From UBA11524 sp963617205 (GTDB taxonomy: Bacteria; Bacillota; Clostridia; Christensenellales; Aristaeellaceae): DNA of 36,830 bases. The position numbers and the translations under genes are program-made. The notes beneath the pieces are model-generated. The model was given only the letters and a program-made list of their open reading frames with translations. It searched no databases and was not told where the DNA came from. Numbering within the stretch: the stretch's first letter is position 1; the number at the start of each line of letters is the position of its first letter. The stretch spans positions 1 through 36,830 of the forward strand of contig CAVEOA010000022.1 in the NCBI GenBank assembly GCA_963617205.1, written 5' to 3'. Positions 1-9,000 of this stretch are shown piece after piece.

Positions 1-281
1 CCTTTACAAAACAGAACAACGAATTGATCAGCCGAGTATTGTCTCACAATCCGGAAGTCGGCTATATGTTTTCCAGCTTTCGCAACTTTTTAAGCAGCCA
101 GATGCGGCGGATCTTCAAAGATTGCCCGGATGCCCTGCGCAAAAACATTCCCAACGAACTGCTTGCCGACCATTACAGCAATACGCTGTTCCTTGTGTGG
201 CAGTGGTCAGTGGTGAAAGACAGCGCTTGTGACAAGGAGCAGGCAATCAAGTATTTGCAGAGGCTCTTGTCCTTATCGTGA
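1..281 (+). CDS. Probable TetR-family regulator, C-terminal part (5' end outside window)
   Basis: The frame is open from base 3 to the TGA at 279-281 and gives about 92 residues with no start that has a ribosome site, so this is the 3' end of a gene that begins before the window. The piece is helical, with aromatic residues in the pattern of TetR C-terminal ligand/dimer domains: a Phe-Arg-Asn-Phe stretch, then a His-Tyr-Ser-Asn segment, a Trp-Gln-Trp motif, and a final short helix like those that close many TetR proteins. The DNA-binding domain is not visible, so the family call is an inference. A hairpin at 349-387 follows. It converges on the module 1 operon and no functional link is evident. 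Confidence 0.45.
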   Translation, partial: FTKQNNELISRVLSHNPEVGYMFSSFRNFLSSQMRRIFKDCPDALRKNIPNELLADHYSNTLFLVWQWSVVKDSACDKEQAIKYLQRLLSLS

Positions 282-348
282 AGGTGCATGCTGAAAGCGG
301 AAATGGCACGATAAAGGCGAAATAAGAAAGCATCGTGCGCCTTCAAAG

Positions 349-387
349 TTGAACCGCTCCCTGTCAAGCAGATAGGGAGCGGTTCAA
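349..387. terminator. Hairpin between converging genes, probable terminator
   Basis: A perfect 14-bp inverted repeat (TTGAACCGCTCCCT at 349-362, its complement at 374-387) encloses an 11-base loop. It lies between the + strand TetR fragment and the end of the - strand secreted-protein gene. On + the nearest T run is at 401-406, 13 bases past the stem; on - only a short CTTTG follows. It may therefore act in both directions, but it is not a textbook intrinsic terminator. Confidence 0.6.
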
Positions 388-418
388 TGTGCAAGGTGTC
401 TTTTTTCTGTGTCTGATT

Positions 419-1111
419 TCAGTTTTCGTTCTCAACATAGACAACCGCTTCCGCAGTCGTGGGCGTCAGCGATTCTCCGGCGTAGTAGTTGACAAGATCC
501 TTGTCAATGGCAATCTTCGCGGTAACGGTGCTGCCGGGATGAACGCCGAACGCGGAGGTGTATTCGTAACCCACAAACATCAGCGCGCCGTTCTGGTCAT
601 ACAAGGCTGCCACCGCATAGAGACCGTAGACGACATCCTCCGTCGTGTTCGTGAACGTCACATAAATATAATTGTCGTACGAATCCGCACCTTCATAGCT
701 GATCGTTGCTTCTGCGGTCATCGTCGTATAGGTATACCCATAATCATCCGCCTTGATGGAGAACTTATAGTCGGCAACGGTCGATTTTTCCAGCTCCGTC
801 TCCAGAATGTTGTTCTTGATGAATGCAGTTTCACCAGGCTCCAGATAGATGGCGCTCGGGCAGGTCGAAATGTAGTTGTCCGTAAGGAGGATATCGTCAT
901 CGCTGTCAAAGCAGACGAGCGTTCCGTCATAGCCGACATACGCACCGGTATCGCCGGTGTTTTCGACCTTCGCGAAGAAATAGCCGGACCAATCGCCCTC
1001 AAAGGTAATGAGCTTTTTGTCAGTAACGGAGATTTTTGCGTCTGCCAATGCAGTCGTTGCAAGCGCCATAACGCAGCAAAGCGTCATAAGAAGGGTCAGG
1101 AAGCGTTTCAT
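419..1111 (-). CDS. Secreted protein with FxLYD-like beta-sandwich region
   Basis: This 230-residue protein begins with a clear signal peptide: Met-Lys-Arg, a hydrophobic core with two cysteines, and a probable signal peptidase I site after Ala-Leu-Ala. No lipobox is evident, so it should be released or held non-covalently. The mature part has two beta-rich halves, both Asp/Tyr/Thr-rich. The second half (about residues 135-215) has the pattern N-T-T, Val-Tyr-Gly-Leu-Tyr, then Ala-Leu-Tyr-Asp and a Pro-Gly-Ser turn, as in FxLYD or DUF5067-like extracellular sandwiches. The ATG at 1111 was chosen over an upstream start because AAAGGA lies 9 bases before it and it opens the signal peptide. It is the last gene of the CotH-DUF4956-VTC run and has a perfect TATAAT at 1151-1156, so it may also be transcribed alone. 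Function is unknown; it could be a surface client of the system. Confidence 0.7.
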   Translation of the reverse strand: MKRFLTLLMTLCCVMALATTALADAKISVTDKKLITFEGDWSGYFFAKVENTGDTGAYVGYDGTLVCFDSDDDILLTDNYISTCPSAIYLEPGETAFIKNNILETELEKSTVADYKFSIKADDYGYTYTTMTAEATISYEGADSYDNYIYVTFTNTTEDVVYGLYAVAALYDQNGALMFVGYEYTSAFGVHPGSTVTAKIAIDKDLVNYYAGESLTPTTAEAVVYVENEN

Positions 1112-1150
1112 GATGAACCATCCTTTCTTGCAGAGGAATCCATTAACTTT

Positions 1151-1156
1151 ATTATA
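1151..1156 (-). promoter_or_regulatory. Candidate -10 element for the secreted-protein gene
   Basis: On the minus strand this reads TATAAT, about 40 bases before the ATG at 1111 and just past the end of the VTC gene. No convincing -35 hexamer lies 16-18 bases upstream, so this is a possible internal promoter only. Confidence 0.35.
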
Positions 1157-1177
1157 CAAAATAGGAAGTTGTACCGA

Positions 1178-1885
1178 TTATATCTCCATCGCTTCGAACC
1201 GTCGGCACCATGTGTATTTGCTGATGGCGCTCGACAGAGCGTTCGGGCAGTAGAAATTCAGCAGATCGCGGATGTAAGGCGGCATCACCTGATTGTACTT
1301 AACCTCCAGAATGATGTCATTGTTGTCGAACGGCGGCACGGTTGCCACGTAAGGGTTGAACAGGTCAATGCTGCCCATGCCGGAGCGAAGCTGCTTGTCG
1401 AAGGTGATACGCACCTCCTCCGCCGGATGCAGGTACGCCTCGCGGACGTAGTCCACAATCACGACAGGGCGCAGCAGATGGCACGTCATCTCGCGGTAGA
1501 TATCCGAGAGCAGTCCGAAGCGCGTCTGTTCCAGCCCGGTCGGATCGCAGGCGATGATTTGCTCCGCCAAATCGCGTGGAATATCAAGGCTGCGCTTGGA
1601 AATCAGACTGCCGACCTTCGTCTTGCACTCGAGCTTGATGGTCGTGTCGCGCATGTTGTAGATGCGGATACGATACTTGTCGCGGTTCTGGTCGCCGTCC
1701 ATCTTATCGAAATAGGCATCATTGAAAATTGTATCGAAGTACAGCGAGCGGATGTGGTACTCGTTATTTTCGTCGCCGTTCGGATCGCGCGAAAGCACGT
1801 GGTCAAGCTGACGCGAAAGCACGTGGTACTGCATTTCATTGATGAAAAATTTCAGCTCATGCCGAAGCGGAATATTGTATGCCAT
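1178..1885 (-). CDS. VTC-domain protein (polyphosphate polymerase-like), module 1
   Basis: This 235-residue protein consists of one VTC domain, the tunnel-fold (TTM) catalytic domain known from yeast Vtc4, which makes polyphosphate from ATP. The tunnel motifs are visible in order: Arg-His-Glu-Leu-Lys at residues 8-12, then R-S-L-Y-F-D, K-Y-R-I-R-I-Y, L-E-C-K-T-K, V-R-E-A-Y, V-R-I-T-F-D and L-E-V-K-Y-N near the C-terminus. The basic and acidic residues expected to bind triphosphate and metal are therefore all present. There is no signal peptide or membrane segment, so it should act in the cytosol. The ATG at 1885 has AAGGAG 10 bases upstream; a longer reading frame to 1930 would overlap the DUF4956 gene and is rejected. 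It follows the DUF4956 gene by 20 bases. Whether bacterial members make polyphosphate or another polymer is not settled as far as I know. Confidence 0.88.
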   Translation of the reverse strand: MAYNIPLRHELKFFINEMQYHVLSRQLDHVLSRDPNGDENNEYHIRSLYFDTIFNDAYFDKMDGDQNRDKYRIRIYNMRDTTIKLECKTKVGSLISKRSLDIPRDLAEQIIACDPTGLEQTRFGLLSDIYREMTCHLLRPVVIVDYVREAYLHPAEEVRITFDKQLRSGMGSIDLFNPYVATVPPFDNNDIILEVKYNQVMPPYIRDLLNFYCPNALSSAISKYTWCRRFEAMEI

Positions 1886-1905
1886 GCGCTCCGCCTCTCC
1901 TTCTA

Positions 1906-2604
1906 TCAGGTGCCGGCTTCCGTCTGGCACGCCACGAGCGTTGCGTCATGCACGCCTTCGATGCCCAGCATCAACGCAACGAGATCCTGCTTGTTGTCCA
2001 GGCGGACTTCCCATGTCATTTCCGCGCCGGAACGCGTCTTCGTCTTGGAGCGCAGGCGGCGATTCTTGACGCTGCGGCGCATCACCTGATCCACATCGTA
2101 TTCCGCATCGTCGTCATAGTGGACAACAAGCAGATAGGAGTTGGGATTCGTGAAGTGCACAAACGTCAGCAGGAACATGATAGCTGAAATCGCCGCAGCA
2201 ACCACCAGCGCGATGATGTAGAGCTTCGCGCCAAGCAGAATGCCCATCGTCAGCGCCCAGAACATGTACGCCGTGTCCATCGGGTCCTTCACGGCGGTAC
2301 GGAAGCGGACAATCGACAACGCGCCGACCATGCCCATTGACAGCGCGACGTTGGACGAGATGCACATAACAACCGGCGTTGTGATGAGCGTCAGCATGAC
2401 AAGCGTCGTTGCAAAGGACGGGCTGTACAGCACGCCGCGGAAGCAGCGCTTGTACACAAAGGCAATCAGCAGCCCGACCAGCAGTCCAAGCACCAGCGCG
2501 ATGACAATTTCGTACGGCGCAATTTCCTTGAACTGATCTGCCAGCGCGCTGCTCAGCTGTTCAACAATGCCGCTGGACGTTGAAGTCACATTCAGAGTTC
2601 CCAT
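1906..2604 (-). CDS. DUF4956 membrane protein, module 1
   Basis: This 232-residue membrane protein belongs to the DUF4956 family. Hydrophobic segments occur at about residues 31-51, 63-84, 88-100 and 112-150, followed by a soluble C-terminal domain of about 75 residues with a charged Arg/Lys stretch. The family hallmark Gly-Met-Val-Gly-Ala-Leu-Ser-Ile-Val-Arg-Phe-Arg, then Lys-Asp-Pro, sits between the second and third segments. The same motif recurs in the second copy at 33374-34045. The start has AGGAGG 8 bases upstream. The gene sits between CotH (32-base gap) and VTC (20-base gap), the usual company of this family. A role as membrane anchor, conduit or regulator for the VTC enzyme is inferred from context only. 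Confidence 0.88.
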   Translation of the reverse strand: MGTLNVTSTSSGIVEQLSSALADQFKEIAPYEIVIALVLGLLVGLLIAFVYKRCFRGVLYSPSFATTLVMLTLITTPVVMCISSNVALSMGMVGALSIVRFRTAVKDPMDTAYMFWALTMGILLGAKLYIIALVVAAAISAIMFLLTFVHFTNPNSYLLVVHYDDDAEYDVDQVMRRSVKNRRLRSKTKTRSGAEMTWEVRLDNKQDLVALMLGIEGVHDATLVACQTEAGT

Positions 2605-2636
2605 CCGATTTTCCTCCTAAATCAATGCATTTTTGC

Positions 2637-5600
2637 TTAGAATATGGTTCCTTCCGGATATTCCGGCTGCGGTCCGAAGAGCGCTTCCATCTCATTCGTG
2701 GACAGTTCAAATTCGTCCTTGATGAAGTCCCACAGGCGATGCGGGCGCAGGCGAAGCACGTTGTACAGGCGGTTCACGCGGGTTTCCCAGTAGGAATACG
2801 CGCCATCAATCGTCGTCGGCACCTCGCTGGTGATTGCCTTATCATTCAGCTCGCCCCAGCGTTCCCAGTGGTTCTTCATTTCCGGCTTAATCTCAGCGAC
2901 CACGCCGTCCAGAATTTCCGTCATATACTCGGTCGTGAACGTTTTGAATACATCCGCCAGCTTCTCCAGGAATTTCTGCTTGTAATCCGGATGCTCCAGA
3001 AGCTTCAGGAAGATGGTGTTATCAATCTTCTGCTGACCCATGCCGGTTTCCTTCAGGTAGCTCCACGGGCTGTTGAAGCTCGAGCTGTAGAGCCCGTAAT
3101 CCGCATCAAACCAGATCCATTTCCACTTGCTGCCTTCCTGATGGAGCCGGTAGTAGCGGATGTTACCGATGTCGGAGTTGCCGACGAACATCTGCAGCGC
3201 CATGAATTCAAACAGGTTGTCCACATCGACGTTGTCAAGGATATATTGCAGATCCTCTTCGTTCGTCGCAGGGCTGCCCGCCTTGATTTTCTTGAGCATG
3301 GCGCGGTATTCCTTGTTCGAGCCGAAATTAACCGAGCCGTTTGCCTCAAGAATGTCCATTTCGTCCGCCTGATCGAGCGACAAGCCCTCGTGCTGCGCGA
3401 CAAAGAAGCGGTCAACGCGTTCGCGGAGGTTCATGGTGCCCCAGTAATCGCCGTTCAGGAAGACCGTCACCGGTTTCCACGCCTGATGGATAACCTGCGT
3501 GCCATATGCATCGAGCAATCGCGACTGGAAGCCATCCTGCAAACGCGTGGACATGGCGTCGTTGCCGGAATTGCGCAGGACAAGCGACTTATACTCCGTG
3601 TATGGACGGTCATCGAAGAGCGCCGCAGCAAACGTCTTGCTGCCGTAGAGCGACTTTGCGCGGATTTTCATCGACTTCTGCGGCATATCCAGCGAGTATT
3701 GACCGATCAGCGAAATCGCAATGCCCTGACTGATCAGCTGTGTGCCATCGGTATCGTAATACTCCATATAGCCTTCGCGATACGTTTTGCCATACGTGCG
3801 GTAGACCGTGTTTTTGAACGGAATGCCTTCAGATTTGTCGATATTGGGGCCTGCCGCCAGCATGCCGTTTTCCTCGTTCCACAGCTCTTCCGGATCGACC
3901 GTGATGCACACAATCGGCGTTGTGTAATACGTTTCGACCAGGAATGTGCCGGTTGTGACTGTGCTCGCCTTGTACTGTGAATCGGCAGGGAACGCCCTCA
4001 CGCGCAGCGTTGTCGTCTTTGTGAAGGTGATAGTCTGCCCCGTATACAGGTAGCCCTGATCAGTCGTTGGCACCGAGCCATCCGTCGTGTAATAGACGGT
4101 CGTGTTTTCAGGAATGGTGAACTGCAGCGTGACGGTGCCGTAATGCTTGCCGGGCTCCACGGTAAACTCCGGCGCTTCGGCATAGCCCAAGAAGGTATCC
4201 GTGCCGTTCTGCGCGCCTGCGGTCGCCGTTTCGTAATAAAAAAAGCCCTCACGTCCGATGCTGCGGCCGTAGGACACATTCGTAGGTATTTCCGGCAGCA
4301 CCACCTTGTCCAGAATCTTGCCCGTCGGGTCAGCGAGTACCAGCACTTCGCCTCCGCTCTTCTTGATCTTGAAGGAGGTGTGCAGTTCTGCGGTGTTGTT
4401 CAGGGCGGTGTTGCCATCGCACCAAATCACTAAGTATTGTCCGGGAGAAATGTACGTCCCATTCGGAAACTGCCATTTGCGTGCCCTGCCGATGTTATCG
4501 GACAAGCCGTATCCTGACAAATCGACAACTTCATTGGAGGAGTTGTAAATCTCTACCCAATCTACATAATCGCCGGCTGAAGTTGCAACCGCCGAATCAT
4601 TCGATGCCATGACCTCGGTGATGTACACCCCGGTGGAGTTGAGGGAGCGGAGGATGTAATCCATCCTGCGCGCTCCCTCCTGCGTATTCGGCAGACCGGG
4701 TGTCGGTGTCATGGTAATGATGAACACGCCGTCCTCGTTTCTCGCGTAGGACGCGTCCTCCGGTACGTTATCGAGCGTCACGCGGTCGACAAGCCTTCCG
4801 CGGCTATCGGACAGCAGCACCGTATCATGCTCCGCACTGAGACGGAAATTCGCATGCGGCACGGCGCTCGCATCGGTATTTTCCGAATTATCGCCGTTGC
4901 AGTAAACCAGATAATACCCGTGCGGCTGAACAGTCGCGCCTTCAGGAAAACGCCACTTCAGCGGTTTGCTTTCCTTGTCGCTCAGCGCATAGTTATCCAG
5001 CGAAATGACCTGATCCGTCGTGTTGTACAGCTCAATCCAGTCACAGACGTTGCCGTTTTCATCCGTGTAGCCCGTCAGCGGATCAGGGCAGACCTCATTG
5101 ATGATCAGCGCGCCATCCGTCACAAGCGTCGCGGCACGGTATTCCTGATGACCGGCCGTCGTGTTTTCATAGCCGGGACTGTATTCGCTCGTCTGACCCC
5201 ACGAGCCGTCATCCAGCAGTGCATAGCTCTCATCCGCGCTGAGAATCGGCGTTTTCACCGAGTCAATCAGGTAGGCGTTCGGGTCATACATATAGAGCGT
5301 TTCGCCATTAGAGGACAATGCAAATTTTGCATGCAGCGGCTTGCCTGCAACAGCCTGATTCGTCTTGTCGCACAGCACGAGCACGCGTTCACCCGCCGCC
5401 AGCTCCATGTCAGGGAACAGGAAGCGGATGGATGTCTCATCATCGGACAAGCCGACGTCCTTGAGGTTCATCGCGTGGTCGGAGCTGTTCCAAATTTCCA
5501 CCCAGTCCGGATAATTGCCGTTCTCATCAGGCATTGCCGTCTTGTTGGACGTCATGACCTCGCTGAAAACAAGCCCTGTATAATCATAGAGCAGCGTTGC

Positions 5601-5819
5601 GCTGTCATGAACAAGATTATCATCCGACCCAGTGGAATAATACGCCCTGCGCACTGCGCTTTTTGGGCTGACCAGCACCACAATCGTCACCAGTGCCGCC
5701 AGCACAATAAAAGACAGTACATTCACCACACGGCGTTTCTTTTTACGATACTTGACGGCAGACGACATCGGCTTTTTCTCCGAGCGCCTTGTCCGCCTTT
5801 CTGTCTGATTCGGCTGCAT
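2637..5819 (-). CDS. Exported CotH kinase-family protein with three lamin-tail domains
   Basis: This 1060-residue protein has a basic N-terminus and one membrane segment at about residues 31-52, so the bulk is predicted to be outside the membrane. Three lamin-tail (LTD) repeats follow at about 83-190, 237-350 and 398-510, each with a D-W-V/I-E-I/L-Y/W-N core, an L-S-D turn and a W/L-x-F-P strand. A chitobiase/hexosaminidase C-terminal-type domain (Y-Y-T-T-D-G-S-x-P-T) comes next at about 550-630, and a CotH kinase fold covers about 635-1045. CotH landmarks are N-G-D-Y-W-G, R-E-R-V-D, G-N-S-D-I-G-N, and W-F-D-A-D-Y-G, whose Asp is the likely metal ligand. Bacillus CotH is a known protein kinase for a Ser-rich spore coat protein. 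Activity and substrate here are inferred. The ATG at 5819 follows AGAAAGGA by 5 bases; ATG 5825 overlaps that site. First gene of module 1. Confidence 0.85.
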   Translation of the reverse strand: MQPNQTERRTRRSEKKPMSSAVKYRKKKRRVVNVLSFIVLAALVTIVVLVSPKSAVRRAYYSTGSDDNLVHDSATLLYDYTGLVFSEVMTSNKTAMPDENGNYPDWVEIWNSSDHAMNLKDVGLSDDETSIRFLFPDMELAAGERVLVLCDKTNQAVAGKPLHAKFALSSNGETLYMYDPNAYLIDSVKTPILSADESYALLDDGSWGQTSEYSPGYENTTAGHQEYRAATLVTDGALIINEVCPDPLTGYTDENGNVCDWIELYNTTDQVISLDNYALSDKESKPLKWRFPEGATVQPHGYYLVYCNGDNSENTDASAVPHANFRLSAEHDTVLLSDSRGRLVDRVTLDNVPEDASYARNEDGVFIITMTPTPGLPNTQEGARRMDYILRSLNSTGVYITEVMASNDSAVATSAGDYVDWVEIYNSSNEVVDLSGYGLSDNIGRARKWQFPNGTYISPGQYLVIWCDGNTALNNTAELHTSFKIKKSGGEVLVLADPTGKILDKVVLPEIPTNVSYGRSIGREGFFYYETATAGAQNGTDTFLGYAEAPEFTVEPGKHYGTVTLQFTIPENTTVYYTTDGSVPTTDQGYLYTGQTITFTKTTTLRVRAFPADSQYKASTVTTGTFLVETYYTTPIVCITVDPEELWNEENGMLAAGPNIDKSEGIPFKNTVYRTYGKTYREGYMEYYDTDGTQLISQGIAISLIGQYSLDMPQKSMKIRAKSLYGSKTFAAALFDDRPYTEYKSLVLRNSGNDAMSTRLQDGFQSRLLDAYGTQVIHQAWKPVTVFLNGDYWGTMNLRERVDRFFVAQHEGLSLDQADEMDILEANGSVNFGSNKEYRAMLKKIKAGSPATNEEDLQYILDNVDVDNLFEFMALQMFVGNSDIGNIRYYRLHQEGSKWKWIWFDADYGLYSSSFNSPWSYLKETGMGQQKIDNTIFLKLLEHPDYKQKFLEKLADVFKTFTTEYMTEILDGVVAEIKPEMKNHWERWGELNDKAITSEVPTTIDGAYSYWETRVNRLYNVLRLRPHRLWDFIKDEFELSTNEMEALFGPQPEYPEGTIF

Positions 5820-5894
5820 GACCATCCTTTCTGCGGCGTAAACGCGCAAGCTGCGCCGCCGCACTGCATGACGGAAACCGTCTGAAAGGGATTC

Positions 5895-5921
5895 GGGTCG
5901 TCATCTATGCTGACGAGACCC
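5895..5921 (-). other. Hairpin at the probable 5' end of the CotH mRNA
   Basis: GGGTC-GTCA pairs with TGAC-GA-GACCC around a 7-base loop, leaving a two-base bulge. It lies directly downstream of the predicted start site (about 5922, - strand) and has no T run after it. It is therefore more likely a leader structure than a terminator for the SNF2 gene, though read-through termination cannot be excluded. Confidence 0.4.
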
Positions 5922-5928
5922 TTCGCTT

Positions 5929-5958
5929 ATTGTATCATAAGATGATAGGAAAGTGCAA
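5929..5958 (-). promoter_or_regulatory. Promoter for module 1 (CotH-DUF4956-VTC)
   Basis: Read on the minus strand: TTGCAC (5958-5953), an 18-base spacer and TACAAT (5934-5929), a good match to the housekeeping sigma consensus. The predicted start near 5922 gives a leader of about 100 bases before the CotH ATG. Confidence 0.6.
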
Positions 5959-6011
5959 GCATTCTGCCCGTTTTCCGTTGCATTTCATCGATTCGTCACA
6001 TCGTTCGTTTT

Positions 6012-9000
6012 TTATTGGAACAGCGCCATGATTTCCTGCGCCGACAAACTTCCGACCATCGATTCGCCGGGCTGAATGAGCTGATCAAACAGCGCCTTTT
6101 TCCGCTGACCGAGCGCAACGACCTGCTCCTCGATAGAGGCGTGCGTAACGAGGCGGATGACCTCCACCTTGCGTGTCTGCCCGATGCGGTAGGCGCGGTC
6201 GGTCGCCTGATCCTCCGCTGCCGGATTCCACCACGGATCGTAATGAATAACCATATCTGCGCCGGTCAGATTCAATCCCGTGCCGCCAGCCTTGAGCGAA
6301 ATAAGGAAAATCTGCCCCTGTCCGGCATTGAACTGCTCCGCCATTTCAACGCGGCGCTGCGCAGGCGTATCGCCGTCCAGATACATGGTCTCATAGCCGG
6401 CGTTATCGAGCTCCTGCCGAAGGATTTTCAGCATGGACGTGAACGCGCTGAACAGCAGAATCCGCCTTCCCTTTTCAATCGCCTCCGGCAGCATGTCCAG
6501 CAGCATATCGAGCTTGCCGGACGAACCGACATAGTCGTCCAGCACAAGCTGTGGATGGCAGCAGATTTCACGCAGCTGCGTAATCGCCGCAAGCACCTCG
6601 GTTCTGCCGCGCTCGAAGCCCTTTTCGCGGACAATCGTGTCTACGCGCTGCCGCAGACGGCGCATCGTTGCCTCGTAGACCTTCGCCTGCTCCGGCGTCA
6701 TCTGCGCCGTGAATACCGATTCGATCTTGTCCGGCAGCTCCGTCAGCACCTCTTTCTTCAGGCGCCGCATGAGGAACGGGCTGATTCTCCTGCGCAGCTC
6801 CTCCATGTCATTGCCTTCCTGATACCGCCGCAGGAATGCCGTATATCCCAGCAGATATCCGGGCAGCACGAAATTGAAGATGCTCCACAATTCGCCCACG
6901 CTGTTTTCCAGCGGCGTACCGGTCAAGGCAAAGCGCGTCTGCGCCTGCAGCTGCCGAACCGCCTGAGCGCCCTTGCTGCCGGCGTTCTTGATGTGCTGCG
7001 CCTCATCCAAAATAGCGAAGCGGAACGAGATGGTTGTCAGTTGGTCGATATCCTGACGGATGAGCGGATAGGACGTGATGAGCACATCAACATCCTGCGC
7101 TTCGCGGACATGGCGGATTTGGCTTGCACGCTGCGCAGCTGAGCCGCCAAGCACCATCACTGACAGCGACGGCGCAAAGCGATGCAGCTCGCTGAGCCAG
7201 TTGTACGTCAGCGTCGTCGGTGCAACGACGAGTGAAATCTGTCGATCCTGCCGCGTTGCCAGCAGCAGCGCAATCACCTGCACGGTCTTGCCCAAGCCCA
7301 TGTCGTCCGCCAGCACGCCGCCCATGTGCAGCCGATCGAGATCCATCAGCCATTGGAAGCCGCGCTTCTGATACGGACGGAGGCTAAGTCCCTCCGGAAG
7401 CTGGACATCAGCGGATTCCTCCGGATGCGTCAGGCGTTCAACCACCTGCTTCGTTTCATCGTCAACCTTAACCGGCAGACCGAGCCGCTCCAGCAGCCCC
7501 TGCAGGTAGCAAGCACGGTACGCCTGCAGACGAATCGTATCATCCGCCGCACCAACGAAATCCGCGCCTTCCACCTGCGCCGCCTCAAAGATGGAATCCG
7601 CCAGCGGCTGCCATTCATCCAGCGCCGACAGGTCAAGGAACGAGCCGTCCTTCAGCCGGAAATAGTGGCGTCTGCGTGCCAGTGCCTCCATAATCGCAAG
7701 GATTTCCTGCGCAGGCTCGCCGTCCTGCGTGAAGGTCAGCTCGAGCGCAGCGCCCTTGAGCTGCATCTTGCCGGAGAACTGCGGCTTCCGCGGCGTAATC
7801 CGCTTGAAGTCGTTGGACAGGTATACCTCCGAGATGGCCTGCAAATGCGACACGCCTTCGCTGACAAACTGGAAGATTGCCTCCTGCCCTGTCAGAAACA
7901 CATGTCCCTTGCTGACAGTAAAGCCAGCTGCCCCCAATGCATCCAGCACAGCGCGTTCCGATGCCGCATCGCGCAGCAGAAGCTTTTCGGTTTTTTGCAG
8001 ATTTTCCGGCGACGGCGTTTCGTCGAACGGATCGATGGTACGGTCACCGTAGCAAAACTGCACGCGTGCCAACACGTCGCGCCCATTCGCCGCGCGGTCA
8101 AGATACACCTTCGTCACCAGCGGAAGCTGAACGAGCTGTCTGCGCAGGTCGTCCGAAATTTCCACCAGCCCTGTCAGCTTCAGGAACGGCACAAGCTCGC
8201 CGATGACGCGTGCCGCCTCGCGCACAGGATAATCAAAGCTGCACTGCCCGCCGAGCTGTTCCTGATACAGCACGCGCAGGACACTCCGCTGCTGCTCCTC
8301 CACCGCGACAATGCTGTCGCCGACAAGCGCGAACGCGCACGATGGCAGCAGCGGCCGGAATTCCTTCGGGAACTTTGCCAGCACCGTCAGCCCGTGCAGG
8401 TCGCTCGACACGCAGAAATGCAGCGGCACGCGGCGTGCGCGCACCGGCTTCACGGCGACTGTCTTTTCACCAATCTTAAGCCGGAAGGGCATGTTCATCA
8501 GTACGCGCAGAATTTCCTCCGCAAACGGCTCCGGCAGCAGCATTTCGCGCTGATCCGCACCGCGCAGCACCGTTCCGGCTTCCTTCTGGGCCAGGCAAAG
8601 CGCCCGCATGATGGTGATTATTTTCTCCTGCTCCGCACCAAAACGCATCCATTCCGGATAGAACACGAAGCCCTTTCCGTATTCGACCGGTGTCTGCGTT
8701 TCTATCGCGTCAATCAACTGCGGGATGGACTTGACGACATACATGCGTTCCTCGCCAATCAGCAGACAAATGCGGATTCTGGGTGTACCCTGGTCTCGCA
8801 CAGCTTCCAGTGACAGGCGAACCTCCATATGGACGGTGCCTTCCTCAGGCAGTGCGCGGTCCATCGCCGCCATCAGCTTTGGTCCGGCGGTCTCCGCCTT
8901 GCGCCTGACCATATCATCCATCGAGCCTGTATCCTGACACTTGAGCATCGCAGCCACCACATGGCGGCATGCGCCGGTCTCCGCATAAATCGAACAGGTG

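Noticed and set aside
389..2089. A 566-residue + strand open frame across module 1
   Set aside because: It is antisense to the secreted-protein, VTC and DUF4956 genes, whose family motifs are clear; it has Arg/His/Val-rich shadow composition and no recognisable domain.
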